Positions 8,082 to 17,150 are shown, numbered from the stretch's first letter. The stretch: DNA of 41,525 nt from Saprospiraceae bacterium (GCA_015490175.1 WFYJ01000214.1:1-41525), one strand, 5' to 3'. Program-made: numbers and translations. Notes: generated from the letters alone by a model not told the origin.

Positions 8082-8425
8082 CGCGGCACTTTTTTTTCGG
8101 TCTGAGCGCCCATGAGCCGCAAGCGCGCTTCCAACTGGCGCTTGCGCTCCCGGATCTCGGCAAGGCGTACCTCGACGATGGAGTCGCGAGCCCGGCTCAC
8201 CCGTTCCTCCCACAGCGCCTTGCAGATGCTGTCGAGCTGAGGCTTGCGCTGCTGTACGAAATCGCGAAACAGGCTGTCGATCAGCATGCGATCGCGATGG
8301 ACGAGCGTGGGTGGGGGTGGCTCGGTGCAGCCCATGCCCCATCCGCACAGCAGGCAGAAAAGCAAGGCAGGCGACAAGCGCTGCTTGCCGCCTGGCCATA
8401 TGAACCATTTACACCTTTTGCTCAT
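8078..8425 (-). CDS. Small lipoprotein of unknown function, paired with the next gene
   Basis: A 115-aa predicted lipoprotein, unassigned. Seen: a basic N terminus, a hydrophobic stretch and lipobox-like GMGC with Cys33, then a proline run and a long amphipathic helix (about 44-108, RMLIDSLFRDFVQQRKPQL onward) likely to form a coiled coil. It starts 11 bases after the stop of the metalloprotease and overlaps the following gene by four bases. The two lipoproteins share the same plan (lipobox, charged helix, proline run) and may be diverged copies or partners. The n-region is long for a lipoprotein signal, so the true start could be a little further in. Confidence 0.65.
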   Translation of the reverse strand: MSKRCKWFIWPGGKQRLSPALLFCLLCGWGMGCTEPPPPTLVHRDRMLIDSLFRDFVQQRKPQLDSICKALWEERVSRARDSIVEVRLAEIRERKRQLEARLRLMGAQTEKKVPR

Positions 8426-8436
8426 GCATCCTGCAT

Positions 8437-11400
8437 TTACCGCAGCACGACGACGCGGCCGCTGGCCGTGCGGGCCTGCGTGCGCACCACCACGAGGTAC
8501 AGCCCCGAGGGCAGAGCCGACACATCGGCCTCGTGCTGCCTGCCGGCAAAAGTAATGCGCTCTTCCCTTACGAGCCGGCCCGTGGCATCGAAGAACCGGA
8601 GCTGCGCGGCCCCCTCGCCGACGAGTCCTTCACCGAACCGGATCAGCAGGCGGTCGGAAGCCGGGTTGGGCCACAACTGCAGGCTGCCTGCCGGCAAAAC
8701 CTCGGTAGTACCCACCGGCGCATCCGGATCGATGGCGATGTGGTAGGGCGTAATGGGCAGCCAGCCGCCCGTGCCATCGCTGATGGTAAACGTAAAGCCG
8801 TCGGGCGCGTCATCCTGACCGTCGTGCACGTACCACACCAGGCCGCCATCCACGTCGCTCTGCGTGAAGGTGCCGCCCACGCTCAGGGGCTGTCCATCGC
8901 GGAACAGGGTGCCGTGGCGCACGTCGGTCACCACGGTGTACGTCAGCTCGCCGGGCGGCGTGTCTTCATCCTCGGCCACCAGCGTGAAGCTGTTCACCTC
9001 GCGCAGGCCGCCGGGCGGCACGCGCAAGGTGTCGTTTTTCACCAGATAGGGACTCTTGGGCTGGATGGCCCCACAGAACTCGACCGTCCAGCTTTCGAGC
9101 TGTCCGCCATTGCCGAAGTTGTCGAGCACCTCGATCTCAAGACGCCAGGTGCCCTGGATGTCCTGACCGTCCAGCTTGGCCAGCGGCTCCTTGGGCTGAT
9201 GGAGCTGTCCATCCGTGGGCGGACAGGCCAGCGGGTCGGGCGCCTCGTCATCGAAGCCGAGGTCGAACACCTGCGTGTTGCCACAGTCTTTCGACATGAG
9301 CACCACCACCGAGTCGAGCGGGCTGACGAGCCGCACCTCGATGTGGCGCACCGCATCGTGGGTGCCCTTTACGTTCAGGACGTTCACATCGTCAATGAGC
9401 CCCGTTTGCGACACGCCGATCTCGGAGGCAATGGTGGGCAAGCCCGAGGCCGAGATGTTGATGGGCGTATCTTCGGCCGTATAGCTGGCACACGACTGCG
9501 TGACGGTCGCAAAAGCAGCCACCTCCGTCCACGCGCCATAGCCGCACTCGTTGCCCGGACGCACGCGCCAGTAATAAACGGTACTGCCGTCGAGCGTCAC
9601 GGCAGGCATGTAGCTGGCTGCCGTGACGCCTGCTGCTGCATCCACGATTGAAGCCGAATCGAAAGCCGGACTGGTAGCGATCTGGATGTCGTAGTAATCG
9701 CCTTGCGGCAAATCCGTCCATGCGAAGGTGGGCAACACCTCCACACCACTGAGGCCGTTGGCCGGCTCGAGCAGCTCGAGTGCGCTGAAATCGCTGCTCA
9801 CCACGTTGAGCGCGAGGGGGCGCACCACCGTATCGACGCCCGGCGCGATGGCCTTCACTTCGAGGGTGTGCAGCCCGTCGGTGGTCACGGCGCTCAGGTC
9901 GAGCGTCACGTGTACGGTATCGCCCGTCCATGCCGGATTTTGCGAAAAGCTGATCTGGGTGCCGGCCGGCGCGCCTTCGAGTTGCACTTCGACCAAAGTG
10001 TCGAGACCCGCCAGGCCTGCCGTGACCAGGTCGAAAGCAAAGCTGTCGGGCAGGCACACCTGTCCGCTCACCGGCTCGACGGCGGCAAAGAGCGCCGGCT
10101 GGTCGGGCAACACGATATCGAAATTGTGATTCGAGATGTCGAAGAAGATGTTGTCGGCCGCTTCGACGCGCACGCGTGCCTTGTCGGTGACGATATTGGG
10201 CACCACCACGTATGCCGAGCCGTCGTTGGGCGTGTATTCGAGCAGCGTGACGGGATATGAGTAGCCGCCGTCGAGCGACAGCTCGATGTTTACGTGCTGG
10301 CAATTGACCTGGCTGTTAGTGGTGTTGGCTACGTCCCAGGTCACCTCCACGTAGTCGCCAATGGTCCATTCATCGTCGGGGGCGTTGGGGCTGGTGACGC
10401 GGAAGGGGCCGGCCGCCTCGGTGGCCTGAAAAGCGATCTCGTCGAAGTCGTAGCTGCCGCCACCTGCGTGGTTGTCGCGCACCGTAAAGCGAAACGTGAG
10501 GGCACGCGTGTAGGTGGGCAGCACTTCGGTGGGGTGGTTCACGTTGTGCACCAGATAGTCGTAGCGCGGAAAGGTGCGCGTCGGCGAGCTGGAGGGCGGC
10601 ACCGACCGAAAGATGGGCGGCGTGCCGTACTGAGCCTGCCCCAGATCGGTAGGCGGCCCCAGGTCGTACTCTTCCCATACGTAGGTCAGCGCGTCGCCGT
10701 CGGCATCGCTGCCCACGCCTGTCAGCTCGAAAGGCGTCTCGATGGGGATGTAGAAGCCCCCTTCGATGGGAATGTCGGCCTCGGGCGGCGTGTTGTTGGT
10801 CGCCATCACCTGGGCACAGGTGGCGCCGTCGTCTTCGCGGGTGTAGTAGCGGATGCGCTCCATCGAGTTGATGTGGTAGTAGTCGTCGTCGATGTTCTGC
10901 ACGTAGTTGGATCCGCAGTTGCTGGCGCCGGCATAGCACATGATGGTGCTACCGCTGCCCGGCTCATAGGCCGTCGAGGGGCTTTCGTTCTCGCCGTCGC
11001 ACTTGTTGAAGGTGTGCAGGCCGTTGAGCTGGTGCCCCATCTCGTGCGCCACGATGATGTAAAACTTGTCGCCCGAGTAGGCGCCGAAGGTGCACGACAC
11101 GCCGCGCGCCTTGCCGCTGCGGCAGACGACGGCCACGCCGGCCAGGCCGCCGGCATTGGTGCCAAACACATGGCCGATGTCGAACTTGTCGTTACCGATC
11201 GAGTCGGCCAATACCGGCGGGTTTTCCTGGATCATCTCGCCCGTATTGCCGTTGGTATAGGGATCGGTGGCGCCATCGAAAAAGAAGACTTTGGTCGTCT
11301 CGTCAATGAGCACGAGGCGGATGCCCAGGTCGCGCTCCATGACGCTGTTCACCTGATTGACGATGTAGGTGACGGCCGACAGCACATTGGCCACCGAGCC

Positions 11401-12117
11401 GCCCGCACCGCCATGCGCATCCGAAAACTCGCCCGTAGTGGCCACCGCCAGCCGGTAGATGTGAAGGTTGTCGGGGCCGCGCTGCTGCAGGCCCCGCGCG
11501 ATGGTGTGGCGCTGCAGCCAGTCGAGCGAGGGGTCCACGCCCGTCTCGTCGGCAGGTACATCGCATGAGGGCCGCTCGTCCAGGCCGGCCTCGGCCAGCG
11601 CGTAGCTGATGTAGCGCGCACCGCCCCCCTGATCGGCCCACGGCTCGATGAGCACCGTGCCGCCGGGGCGCTGCACGATGGCATGCAGGCCGCGCGTGCC
11701 CCAAGCCATGCGCATGGTCGTGGCGGGATCGAGCGTGCTGCGGCCGGCCCAGGTGCGGATCATGGGAAAGCGGGCCTGCAGGGCGGGCTCCAGCACCGGC
11801 GACTCGTACACTTCGAAAGGTTCGAGCTTGCCTTCCTCCACGGGCAGCCACACCACCACCGGCGCGGCATCCGTAAACTCCATGGGCGCCGCACGCAAGG
11901 CGCTGCGCAAGGCATCGAGCGCGCATACCCACTCGACGAAGTGGTCGGGCAGCGGCGCATGGCGCTGCGCATCGCCGGTGAGCTGCACGTCGCCATCATT
12001 GACCGGCCGCCAGAACTGATTGGCCAGTTGGGCGTCAGCATTTTGCGCAAGCAAAAAGACAAAGGCGAAACGTGCAGCTTTCGCCAGATGCCGCCAGAAG
12101 AGGTGTATCGTTTTCAT
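8437..12117 (-). CDS. Reprolysin-like zinc metalloprotease with P domain and T9SS type A sorting domain
   Basis: A 1226-aa secreted protease. Seen: signal peptide ending NADAQ (about 1-30); a propeptide-like region; an M12B/metzincin catalytic domain with HEMGHQLNGLH (358-368), the three zinc His and the general-base Glu intact; a beta-sandwich module after it (GDYVEVTWDV, VNIELSLDGGYSYP); a fibronectin III-type module with YYWRVRPGNECGYG; a proprotein-convertase P domain (about 875-1015); a cadherin-like segment; and a C-terminal sorting domain with LQLWPNPASDRLLI and LPSGLYLVVV. T9SS should deliver it to the surface or medium. It is paralogous along nearly its whole length to the protease at 12978-16613. 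Two small lipoprotein genes follow in the same operon. Confidence 0.93.
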   Translation of the reverse strand: MKTIHLFWRHLAKAARFAFVFLLAQNADAQLANQFWRPVNDGDVQLTGDAQRHAPLPDHFVEWVCALDALRSALRAAPMEFTDAAPVVVWLPVEEGKLEPFEVYESPVLEPALQARFPMIRTWAGRSTLDPATTMRMAWGTRGLHAIVQRPGGTVLIEPWADQGGGARYISYALAEAGLDERPSCDVPADETGVDPSLDWLQRHTIARGLQQRGPDNLHIYRLAVATTGEFSDAHGGAGGSVANVLSAVTYIVNQVNSVMERDLGIRLVLIDETTKVFFFDGATDPYTNGNTGEMIQENPPVLADSIGNDKFDIGHVFGTNAGGLAGVAVVCRSGKARGVSCTFGAYSGDKFYIIVAHEMGHQLNGLHTFNKCDGENESPSTAYEPGSGSTIMCYAGASNCGSNYVQNIDDDYYHINSMERIRYYTREDDGATCAQVMATNNTPPEADIPIEGGFYIPIETPFELTGVGSDADGDALTYVWEEYDLGPPTDLGQAQYGTPPIFRSVPPSSSPTRTFPRYDYLVHNVNHPTEVLPTYTRALTFRFTVRDNHAGGGSYDFDEIAFQATEAAGPFRVTSPNAPDDEWTIGDYVEVTWDVANTTNSQVNCQHVNIELSLDGGYSYPVTLLEYTPNDGSAYVVVPNIVTDKARVRVEAADNIFFDISNHNFDIVLPDQPALFAAVEPVSGQVCLPDSFAFDLVTAGLAGLDTLVEVQLEGAPAGTQISFSQNPAWTGDTVHVTLDLSAVTTDGLHTLEVKAIAPGVDTVVRPLALNVVSSDFSALELLEPANGLSGVEVLPTFAWTDLPQGDYYDIQIATSPAFDSASIVDAAAGVTAASYMPAVTLDGSTVYYWRVRPGNECGYGAWTEVAAFATVTQSCASYTAEDTPINISASGLPTIASEIGVSQTGLIDDVNVLNVKGTHDAVRHIEVRLVSPLDSVVVLMSKDCGNTQVFDLGFDDEAPDPLACPPTDGQLHQPKEPLAKLDGQDIQGTWRLEIEVLDNFGNGGQLESWTVEFCGAIQPKSPYLVKNDTLRVPPGGLREVNSFTLVAEDEDTPPGELTYTVVTDVRHGTLFRDGQPLSVGGTFTQSDVDGGLVWYVHDGQDDAPDGFTFTISDGTGGWLPITPYHIAIDPDAPVGTTEVLPAGSLQLWPNPASDRLLIRFGEGLVGEGAAQLRFFDATGRLVREERITFAGRQHEADVSALPSGLYLVVVRTQARTASGRVVVLR

Positions 12118-12168
12118 TGGTGCGTTTTTGCTGTTTTTTCCAAACCATTTCAGGACACTGAAACACGC

Positions 12169-12732
12169 TCAATCCACGATCTCGACCACCACGTCAATCT
12201 CGCAGGCGATGTTTCGCGGCAGCGAAGCCATGCCCACAGCCGCCCGCGCGTGCTTGCCCCGCTCGCCGAACACCTCGACCATGAGGTCGGAAAAACCGTT
12301 GATGACCTCGGGGTGGTCGGTGAAGTCTTCGGTGGCGTTTACCATGCCAAACACCTTGACGATGCGTTTGACGCGGTTGAGGTCGCCCAGCTCTGCCTTG
12401 AGCACGGCCAACTGGTTAATGGCCGTGAGGCGCGCCGCCGCATAGCCCTCCTCGACGCTCAGGTCGTGCCCCACCTTGCCCGTAACCCAGCTGCCGTCGG
12501 CCCGGCGCGGCCCCTTGCCGGCGAGGAAAAGCAGGTTGCCCACGCGGTTGGCATTCACGTAGTTGGCCACGGGCGCCCCTGCCTCGGGCAGCTCGATGCC
12601 CAGCTCAGCGAGGCGCTGCTCTACGTCGTAGTCGTACAGGGGAGGCTCGGGGGAGTACTCCGTCTTGTCGTCGGCGGCGGGCCGGCCGCAAGCCGTGGCC
12701 AGCGCCAGCAAAAGCAACCAACCGTAGCGCAT
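12169..12732 (-). CDS. RidA/YjgF-family protein with lipoprotein signal
   Basis: A 187-aa RidA-superfamily protein. Cytoplasmic RidA deaminates reactive enamine/imine intermediates. Seen: an N-terminal lipobox LATAC with Cys15; a chorismate-mutase-like RidA fold from about 50, with GNLLFLAGKGP, a helix with QLAVLKAELGDLNRVKRIVKV, and the C-terminal signature HARAAVGMASLPRNIACEID. The Arg163 in HARAAVG aligns with the substrate-binding Arg of RidA. The lipidation signal would place it in the periplasm or outer membrane, which is unusual for a family that acts on cytoplasmic metabolites. It lies 51 bases upstream of one metalloprotease and 245 bases downstream of the other. Three tandem hairpins precede it. 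Confidence 0.88.
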   Translation of the reverse strand: MRYGWLLLLALATACGRPAADDKTEYSPEPPLYDYDVEQRLAELGIELPEAGAPVANYVNANRVGNLLFLAGKGPRRADGSWVTGKVGHDLSVEEGYAAARLTAINQLAVLKAELGDLNRVKRIVKVFGMVNATEDFTDHPEVINGFSDLMVEVFGERGKHARAAVGMASLPRNIACEIDVVVEIVD

Positions 12733-12788
12733 GGATCGTGCGTTTTGTGATTTCGTTTTCTGAGCCTACTGAAAAAAGTCCGTAACAA

Positions 12789-12849
12789 GCCCGACTTTGG
12801 TCGGGGCAGGTTCCCGACTTGTCGGAACAGGTTTCCGAAGACTCGGAAC
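12789..12849 (-). repeat. Three tandem imperfect hairpin repeats upstream of the RidA gene
   Basis: Three units of about 21-23 bp, each ending in CAGGTT on the plus strand and each with its own small stem-loop: CCCGAC-TTTG-GTCGGG (12790-12805), CCGA-CTTG-TCGG (12814-12825) and TTCCGA-AGAC-TCGGAA (12833-12848). Stem bases change together between units while 4-nt loops are kept. They would lie in the 5' leader of the RidA transcript or the tail of the upstream protease transcript. Confidence 0.6.
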
Positions 12850-12899
12850 AGGTTTTGCGCGAGATTTTGGTTTTTTTCAGGGGCCTCTTTTCTTGAATC

Positions 12900-12912
12900 G
12901 CCTTTCGGCAAA
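12900..12912 (+). repeat. Iterated 13-mer, intergenic copy
   Basis: Exact copy between the protease stop (12978) and the hairpin repeats. Confidence 0.75.
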
Positions 12913-12977
12913 TGGCACCCTGGCGAACGGCCCATCCGCGCTGTCTCTCCTTCGCTCATTCACCCCCTCACTCCATC

Positions 12978-15900
12978 TCACCGCTTCACCACCTTCCACG
13001 TCTGCACACCTTCAGCGGCCTGCAGGCGCAGCAGGTAAAGGCCGGCGGGCAGGCCTTCGAGCGACAGGGACGCATTTTGCGAAAGCACCGGCATGAAGGT
13101 ACGATACAGGGCGCGCCCCTGCAGATCCGTCAGCCAGAGCTGCACGTCGTGGAGCGCGGTCTTGCTGAAGATGCGCACGTGGCCGTCGGTGGGGTTGGGC
13201 GCCAGCGTGCAGTCGAGTGTGGGGTCGGGTTCGCGCGTGGCGACCGGCGCGTCGGGATCCACTACGATGTGGTAGTGCGTGACGCCCACGAAGCCGCCCT
13301 GGCCGTCGGTGAGCGTGAAGGCGAAGCGGTCGTAAGTGTTGTCGGCGCCGCTGTGCTGGTAGCGCACGAAGCCGTCGTTGACGTCTTTCTGCGTGAAGGT
13401 CTGGCCCACGGCGAGTGGCTGCCCGTACCGGCTCAGCGTGCCGTTTTGCGGCAGCGTCACGAGCACGTAGGTCAGCTCGGAGGCGGTGTTGTCTTCGTCG
13501 TCGGCCAGCAGCGTGGTGCTGTTGACCTCGCGCATGCCGGCCGGCGGCACGTGCAGCGTGTCGTTGACGACGAGCCACGGATGCTTGGGCTCGAAGTCGG
13601 CGCACAGCTCGATGCCCCACTCTTCGAGGGTACCGCCGTTGCCGAAGTTGTCGAGTACCTTGATCTTGAGCTTCCACTCGCCGAAGGTGCTCTGGCCGAT
13701 GAACTTCGACAGCGGTTCCTGCGGCTTGTACTTGAGGCCCGAGTTGGGCGGGCACTCGATGTCGAAGGCGGCCTCGTCGTCGAAGCCAAGGTTGAAGCTG
13801 GACGTGTTGCCGCAGATTTTGCGGAACAGCACCACCGAGGAGTCCTGCGGGCTGGTGAGCGTCACCTCGATGTGGCGCACGGCATCGTGGTTGCCCTTGA
13901 CGCGATAGACGTTCATGTCGTTGATGACGGCATCTTCGAGGATGGTGAGCTTCGACACGACGGTGGGCGTGCCCGCCGAAGGGATGTTGAGGGGTACGTC
14001 GTTGCTGGGAAAGGCCGTGCAGCTCAGCGTCTTGGTGTGTATGGCGAAGGGCTCGAGCCAGTCGCTGGCGCCGCACTCGTTGGCCGGGCGGATGCGCCAG
14101 TAGTAGAGCGTGTTTTCGAGCAGGGCCGCCTGGGGCACGTAGCTCGTATCGGTCAGGCCAAATGCCTCGTCGAGCAGGGTGGCCGGCGCGAAGGTGGGCG
14201 CGCTGGCGATCTGGATGTCGTAGGTCTCGGCATTGGGCACGCCGTGCCAGGTGAAGGTGGGCAGCGCTCCCACGCCCGAGGCGCCGTTGGCGGGCTGGTC
14301 GAGGGCGAGGGCCGAAAAGTCGTTGTACACCACGTTGAACCACAGGGTCTGCTCGACGGTGTCGGCGCCGGGCGCCGTGGCGCGCAACACGATCTCGAAG
14401 AGCCCATCCTCGGTCACCTCGCTCATGTCGAGCGTGAGCTGGGTGGCCTCGCCGGCCGATACCGGGTTTTTGGCGAAAGCCGCCTGCACATTGGCCGGCA
14501 GGCCGCTCACCAGCTCGAGCGTGATGAGGGTGTCGAAGCCGGCCACGGGCGCCGTGAGGATGTCGATGACGGCCACGTCGGGCACGCAGACCTGCTGCAC
14601 CGCCGGCACGGGCAACATGGTGAAGGCCGGCTGCGTGGCTGCTTCGATGGCGAAGTTCTGGTTCGACAGGTCGAAGAAGATGTTGTCGGCCGCCTCGACG
14701 CGGATGCGGGCCGCACCCGTCGCCACGTCGGGCAACTGGACGGCATGGTGGCCGTCGTTGGGCACGTGGCTGGCCAGCAGCCACGGGTAGGTGTAGCCGC
14801 CATCAGTGCTGAGCCGGATGTTGACGAGCTGGCAGTTGACGGGCGCCTGATCGGTATGGGCCACGTCCCACGTCACGTCGAGCCACTGGCCGGCCTGGAA
14901 AGAGCCGCCCGTATTGGGAAACGCGACGCGGAACGGGCCGGCCGCCGCCGTGGCGTGGAAGGCTACTTCGTCCCAGACGGCCGCACCCGCGCCCGGGTGG
15001 TTGTCGCGCACCGTGCACTTGAAGGTCAGGTCGCGCGAGTAGGTGGGCAGCACTTCCGTGATGTCGTTGCCGTTGGTCAGGATGGTGGTCAGGCGCGGAA
15101 AGGTGCGCACGGGACTGTCGGTCGGCGGAAACGAGCGGAAAGCGGGCGCATTGCCCTGCGGGTTGCCCAGCTCGCTGATGGGGCCCAGGTCGTACTCTTC
15201 CCAGCAGTAAGTGAGGGCATCGCCTTCGGCATCGGTGGCGCTGGCGCGCAGCTCGAAGGGCGTGCCGATGGGGATGTAAAAGCCGTCTTCGTAGGGCAAG
15301 GTCAGCTCCGGAAAGGTGTTGCCCGGATATTCGCTGGTGCCGCACTGCGTGCCGTTGGCCTGCCGCGCAAACACATAAATCTGCTCGAGCGAAGCCACGT
15401 GGTAGTAGTCGTCAGAATTGAACTGCACGTTCTGGTCGCCGCACGAACCCGAATACGACATGATGGTGCTGCCACTGCCTGGCTCGAAGGCTGTGCCCGA
15501 GGCGAGCTGGCTGCCTGCACCCGGACAGTTGCTCCAGGTGTGCGAGGCCGAGAGCTGGTGTGCCAGCTCGTGGGCCATGATCTCTTCGGCGATGTACTGG
15601 ATGTTGCTGGAGAAGTGGCAGGTCACGCCGGCACCTTTATTGGTGCCGCACACGGCGCCGCCGGCCACGCCGCCCACGTCGGTGCAGGCCTGCGTGAAGA
15701 TGTGGCCGATGTCGTAGTTGTCGAAGCCGATGATGCCGTTGAGCACGTCCACGTTCTGGCTGAGCAGGCTGCCCCCGTTGTTGGCGTTCTGGAAGGGATC
15801 GTTGTTGGGGTCGAGGAAGATGAGCTGGTCGTTGTTTTCGACGAACACCAGGCGGATGGCCACCTCGCGCTCCCAGATCTCGTTGATGCGGTTGACGGCC

Positions 15901-16613
15901 GTGGCAAAGGCATCCATCACCGAGCTGACCGTGCCGCCGTGGGCCTGCGCAAACTCGCCCGTACAGGCCAAGGCCAACTTATAGATGCGCACCTCGATGG
16001 GTTCGCCGCTGCGGCTCTGGAAGCGGGCCGGCGACAGGGGCGCTTCCGGGGCTTCGCCTTTCGGCAAATCGGAAGCTTGGTGTCCGCAGGCCAGAGGCGG
16101 CAGCCCGAACTGGCTGATGTCCACATCGCGCGTGTAATAGGCCATGTAGTAACGCGTCTGGTGCTGCGCCCACGGATCGATGTACACCGTGCCCTGACGC
16201 GTGTGGACCACGGCATGAAAGCCGGCGCCCGTGATGCCAAGACGCGTGGTGCTGTACGGATCGTCGAGGCCGCGCCCCGTGAAGGTGCGTATCTGCGGGA
16301 AGCGGGCGGCCAGCCCTTGGGGCAGCACCGGCGACGCCCACAGCTCGAAGCGCTGTATGCGGCCGTCGGGCAGCGGCAGCGCCACATCGAGGCCCGGCCC
16401 CTCCCCTTCGGGCGGAGCCTTGTCGAGCAGGCGCGCCATGGCTGCCAGGTCGAGTTCGAGCAGGCGATACGCATCGGGATGGGCATCCCAGCTGGCCGAC
16501 TCGGGCAGCCACATCTGTTGCGGCTCGATGTCGGTCCAGAGCGTTTGGGCAGGGGCAAGACCCGTGCACAGACAGGCGAGCGTCAGCCAGCAGAGGCGAC
16601 CGTTGAGATTCAT
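12978..16613 (-). CDS. Reprolysin-like zinc metalloprotease, paralogue, T9SS type A
   Basis: A 1211-aa secreted protease built like the one at 8437-12117. Seen: signal peptide ending APAQ (about 1-23); a metzincin domain with HELAHQLSASH (348-358), all zinc ligands and the Glu present; the same post-catalytic beta module (GQWLDVTWDV, YTYPWLLASH); a fibronectin III-like module with YYWRIRPANECGAS; a P domain with NFGNGGTLEEWGIELC; a cadherin-like segment; and a type A sorting domain (CTLAPNPTDGHVRIF, LPAGLYLLRL). The ATG at 16613 is preferred over 16691 because it begins the signal peptide and lies downstream of the -7 box at 16693-16700. Tandem duplication of an ancestral protease is the likely origin. 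Confidence 0.93.
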   Translation of the reverse strand: MNLNGRLCWLTLACLCTGLAPAQTLWTDIEPQQMWLPESASWDAHPDAYRLLELDLAAMARLLDKAPPEGEGPGLDVALPLPDGRIQRFELWASPVLPQGLAARFPQIRTFTGRGLDDPYSTTRLGITGAGFHAVVHTRQGTVYIDPWAQHQTRYYMAYYTRDVDISQFGLPPLACGHQASDLPKGEAPEAPLSPARFQSRSGEPIEVRIYKLALACTGEFAQAHGGTVSSVMDAFATAVNRINEIWEREVAIRLVFVENNDQLIFLDPNNDPFQNANNGGSLLSQNVDVLNGIIGFDNYDIGHIFTQACTDVGGVAGGAVCGTNKGAGVTCHFSSNIQYIAEEIMAHELAHQLSASHTWSNCPGAGSQLASGTAFEPGSGSTIMSYSGSCGDQNVQFNSDDYYHVASLEQIYVFARQANGTQCGTSEYPGNTFPELTLPYEDGFYIPIGTPFELRASATDAEGDALTYCWEEYDLGPISELGNPQGNAPAFRSFPPTDSPVRTFPRLTTILTNGNDITEVLPTYSRDLTFKCTVRDNHPGAGAAVWDEVAFHATAAAGPFRVAFPNTGGSFQAGQWLDVTWDVAHTDQAPVNCQLVNIRLSTDGGYTYPWLLASHVPNDGHHAVQLPDVATGAARIRVEAADNIFFDLSNQNFAIEAATQPAFTMLPVPAVQQVCVPDVAVIDILTAPVAGFDTLITLELVSGLPANVQAAFAKNPVSAGEATQLTLDMSEVTEDGLFEIVLRATAPGADTVEQTLWFNVVYNDFSALALDQPANGASGVGALPTFTWHGVPNAETYDIQIASAPTFAPATLLDEAFGLTDTSYVPQAALLENTLYYWRIRPANECGASDWLEPFAIHTKTLSCTAFPSNDVPLNIPSAGTPTVVSKLTILEDAVINDMNVYRVKGNHDAVRHIEVTLTSPQDSSVVLFRKICGNTSSFNLGFDDEAAFDIECPPNSGLKYKPQEPLSKFIGQSTFGEWKLKIKVLDNFGNGGTLEEWGIELCADFEPKHPWLVVNDTLHVPPAGMREVNSTTLLADDEDNTASELTYVLVTLPQNGTLSRYGQPLAVGQTFTQKDVNDGFVRYQHSGADNTYDRFAFTLTDGQGGFVGVTHYHIVVDPDAPVATREPDPTLDCTLAPNPTDGHVRIFSKTALHDVQLWLTDLQGRALYRTFMPVLSQNASLSLEGLPAGLYLLRLQAAEGVQTWKVVKR
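16056..16068 (+). repeat. Iterated 13-mer, coding copy antisense to the gene
   Basis: Exact plus-strand copy; in the minus-strand protease it is read as D-L-P-K-G-E, a different phase from the copies at 2855 and 7468. Confidence 0.7.
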
Positions 16614-16692
16614 GGTGGAATGAGTTTGCGATGAATGGCTTGCGCCAAAAAACAAAAGGCAAGAATCAATGCGCCTTGCGCATAAAGACAAC

Positions 16693-16700
16693 CAAAGTTA
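16693..16700 (-). promoter_or_regulatory. -7 promoter box for the metalloprotease
   Basis: On the minus strand TAACTTTG, an exact TAnnTTTG match, 79 bases upstream of the ATG at 16613. Confidence 0.55.
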
Positions 16701-16776
16701 GCACAAGCCCCCCCTTCGGCGCTGCCCTTCCTCCGCTTTTGTCGGGGCTACAGCCCGAGGAACGTCGGACAGATGC

Positions 16777-16819
16777 CAAAAAAGCACGCCACTGCCGGCC
16801 CGTGGACCGACAGTGGCGT
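16777..16819 (-). terminator. Rho-independent terminator of tatA
   Basis: Read on the minus strand: ACGCCACTG pairs perfectly with CAGTGGCGT around a 16-nt centre that itself can pair further (CGG/CCG), followed by GC and six T. It lies 32 bases after the tatA stop. The 16 bases GTGGCGTGCTTTTTTG are identical to part of the terminator at 34707-34756. Confidence 0.85.
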
Positions 16820-16851
16820 TGGTTTTTCACTTGACAGCGAAAAAGAACGAC

Positions 16852-17133
16852 TCAGGCGTTGCCTTCCTTCTCTTTCAAAGCCTTGATCTCGGCTTCGAGG
16901 CGCAGGCGCTCTTCCTCGAGGCGTTTGCGTTCGGCTTCGAGGCGCTCCTGCTCGCGCATGCCTTCCTGCAGCTCGCGCTCGAGCGTACCGCGGGCCGCAT
17001 TGAACTCGCGGATGCCCTTGCCGATGCCGCGCATCAGCTCGGGAATTTTCTTGCCACCGAACAGCAGCAGGATGGCAAAGAACACGACGAGCATCTCCGG
17101 CCCGAGGAAGTTGAACAACAGTATGGTTTTCAT
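16852..17133 (-). CDS. tatA: Twin-arginine translocase subunit TatA/TatE family
   Basis: A 93-aa Tat component that in the family assembles with TatC to pass folded proteins across the inner membrane. Seen: one N-terminal transmembrane helix (about 6-25, [20 protein letters not shown]), the Gly-Gly hinge, an amphipathic helix with [15 protein letters not shown], then a long, strongly charged Glu/Arg coiled-coil tail (50-88, repeated RLEAE/RLEEE units). The FGGKKIPEL hinge favours TatA over TatB, though Bacteroidota often carry several similar subunits. tatC is not nearby. It is flanked by its own promoter with a 22-bp palindrome and its own terminator, so it is monocistronic. Confidence 0.9.
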   Translation of the reverse strand: MKTILLFNFLGPEMLVVFFAILLLFGGKKIPELMRGIGKGIREFNAARGTLERELQEGMREQERLEAERKRLEEERLRLEAEIKALKEKEGNA

Positions 17134-17150
17134 GACTTTTTGATTTTCAG

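Noticed and set aside
12912-16634. A 1240-codon plus-strand open frame opposite the metalloprotease, and similar long antisense frames at 10294-11568, 21051-22244, 29962-32244, 33178-34974 and 38483-41062
   Set aside because: They mirror well-recognised genes in GC-rich DNA where antisense stops are rare, have no domains, and show biased composition typical of shadows.
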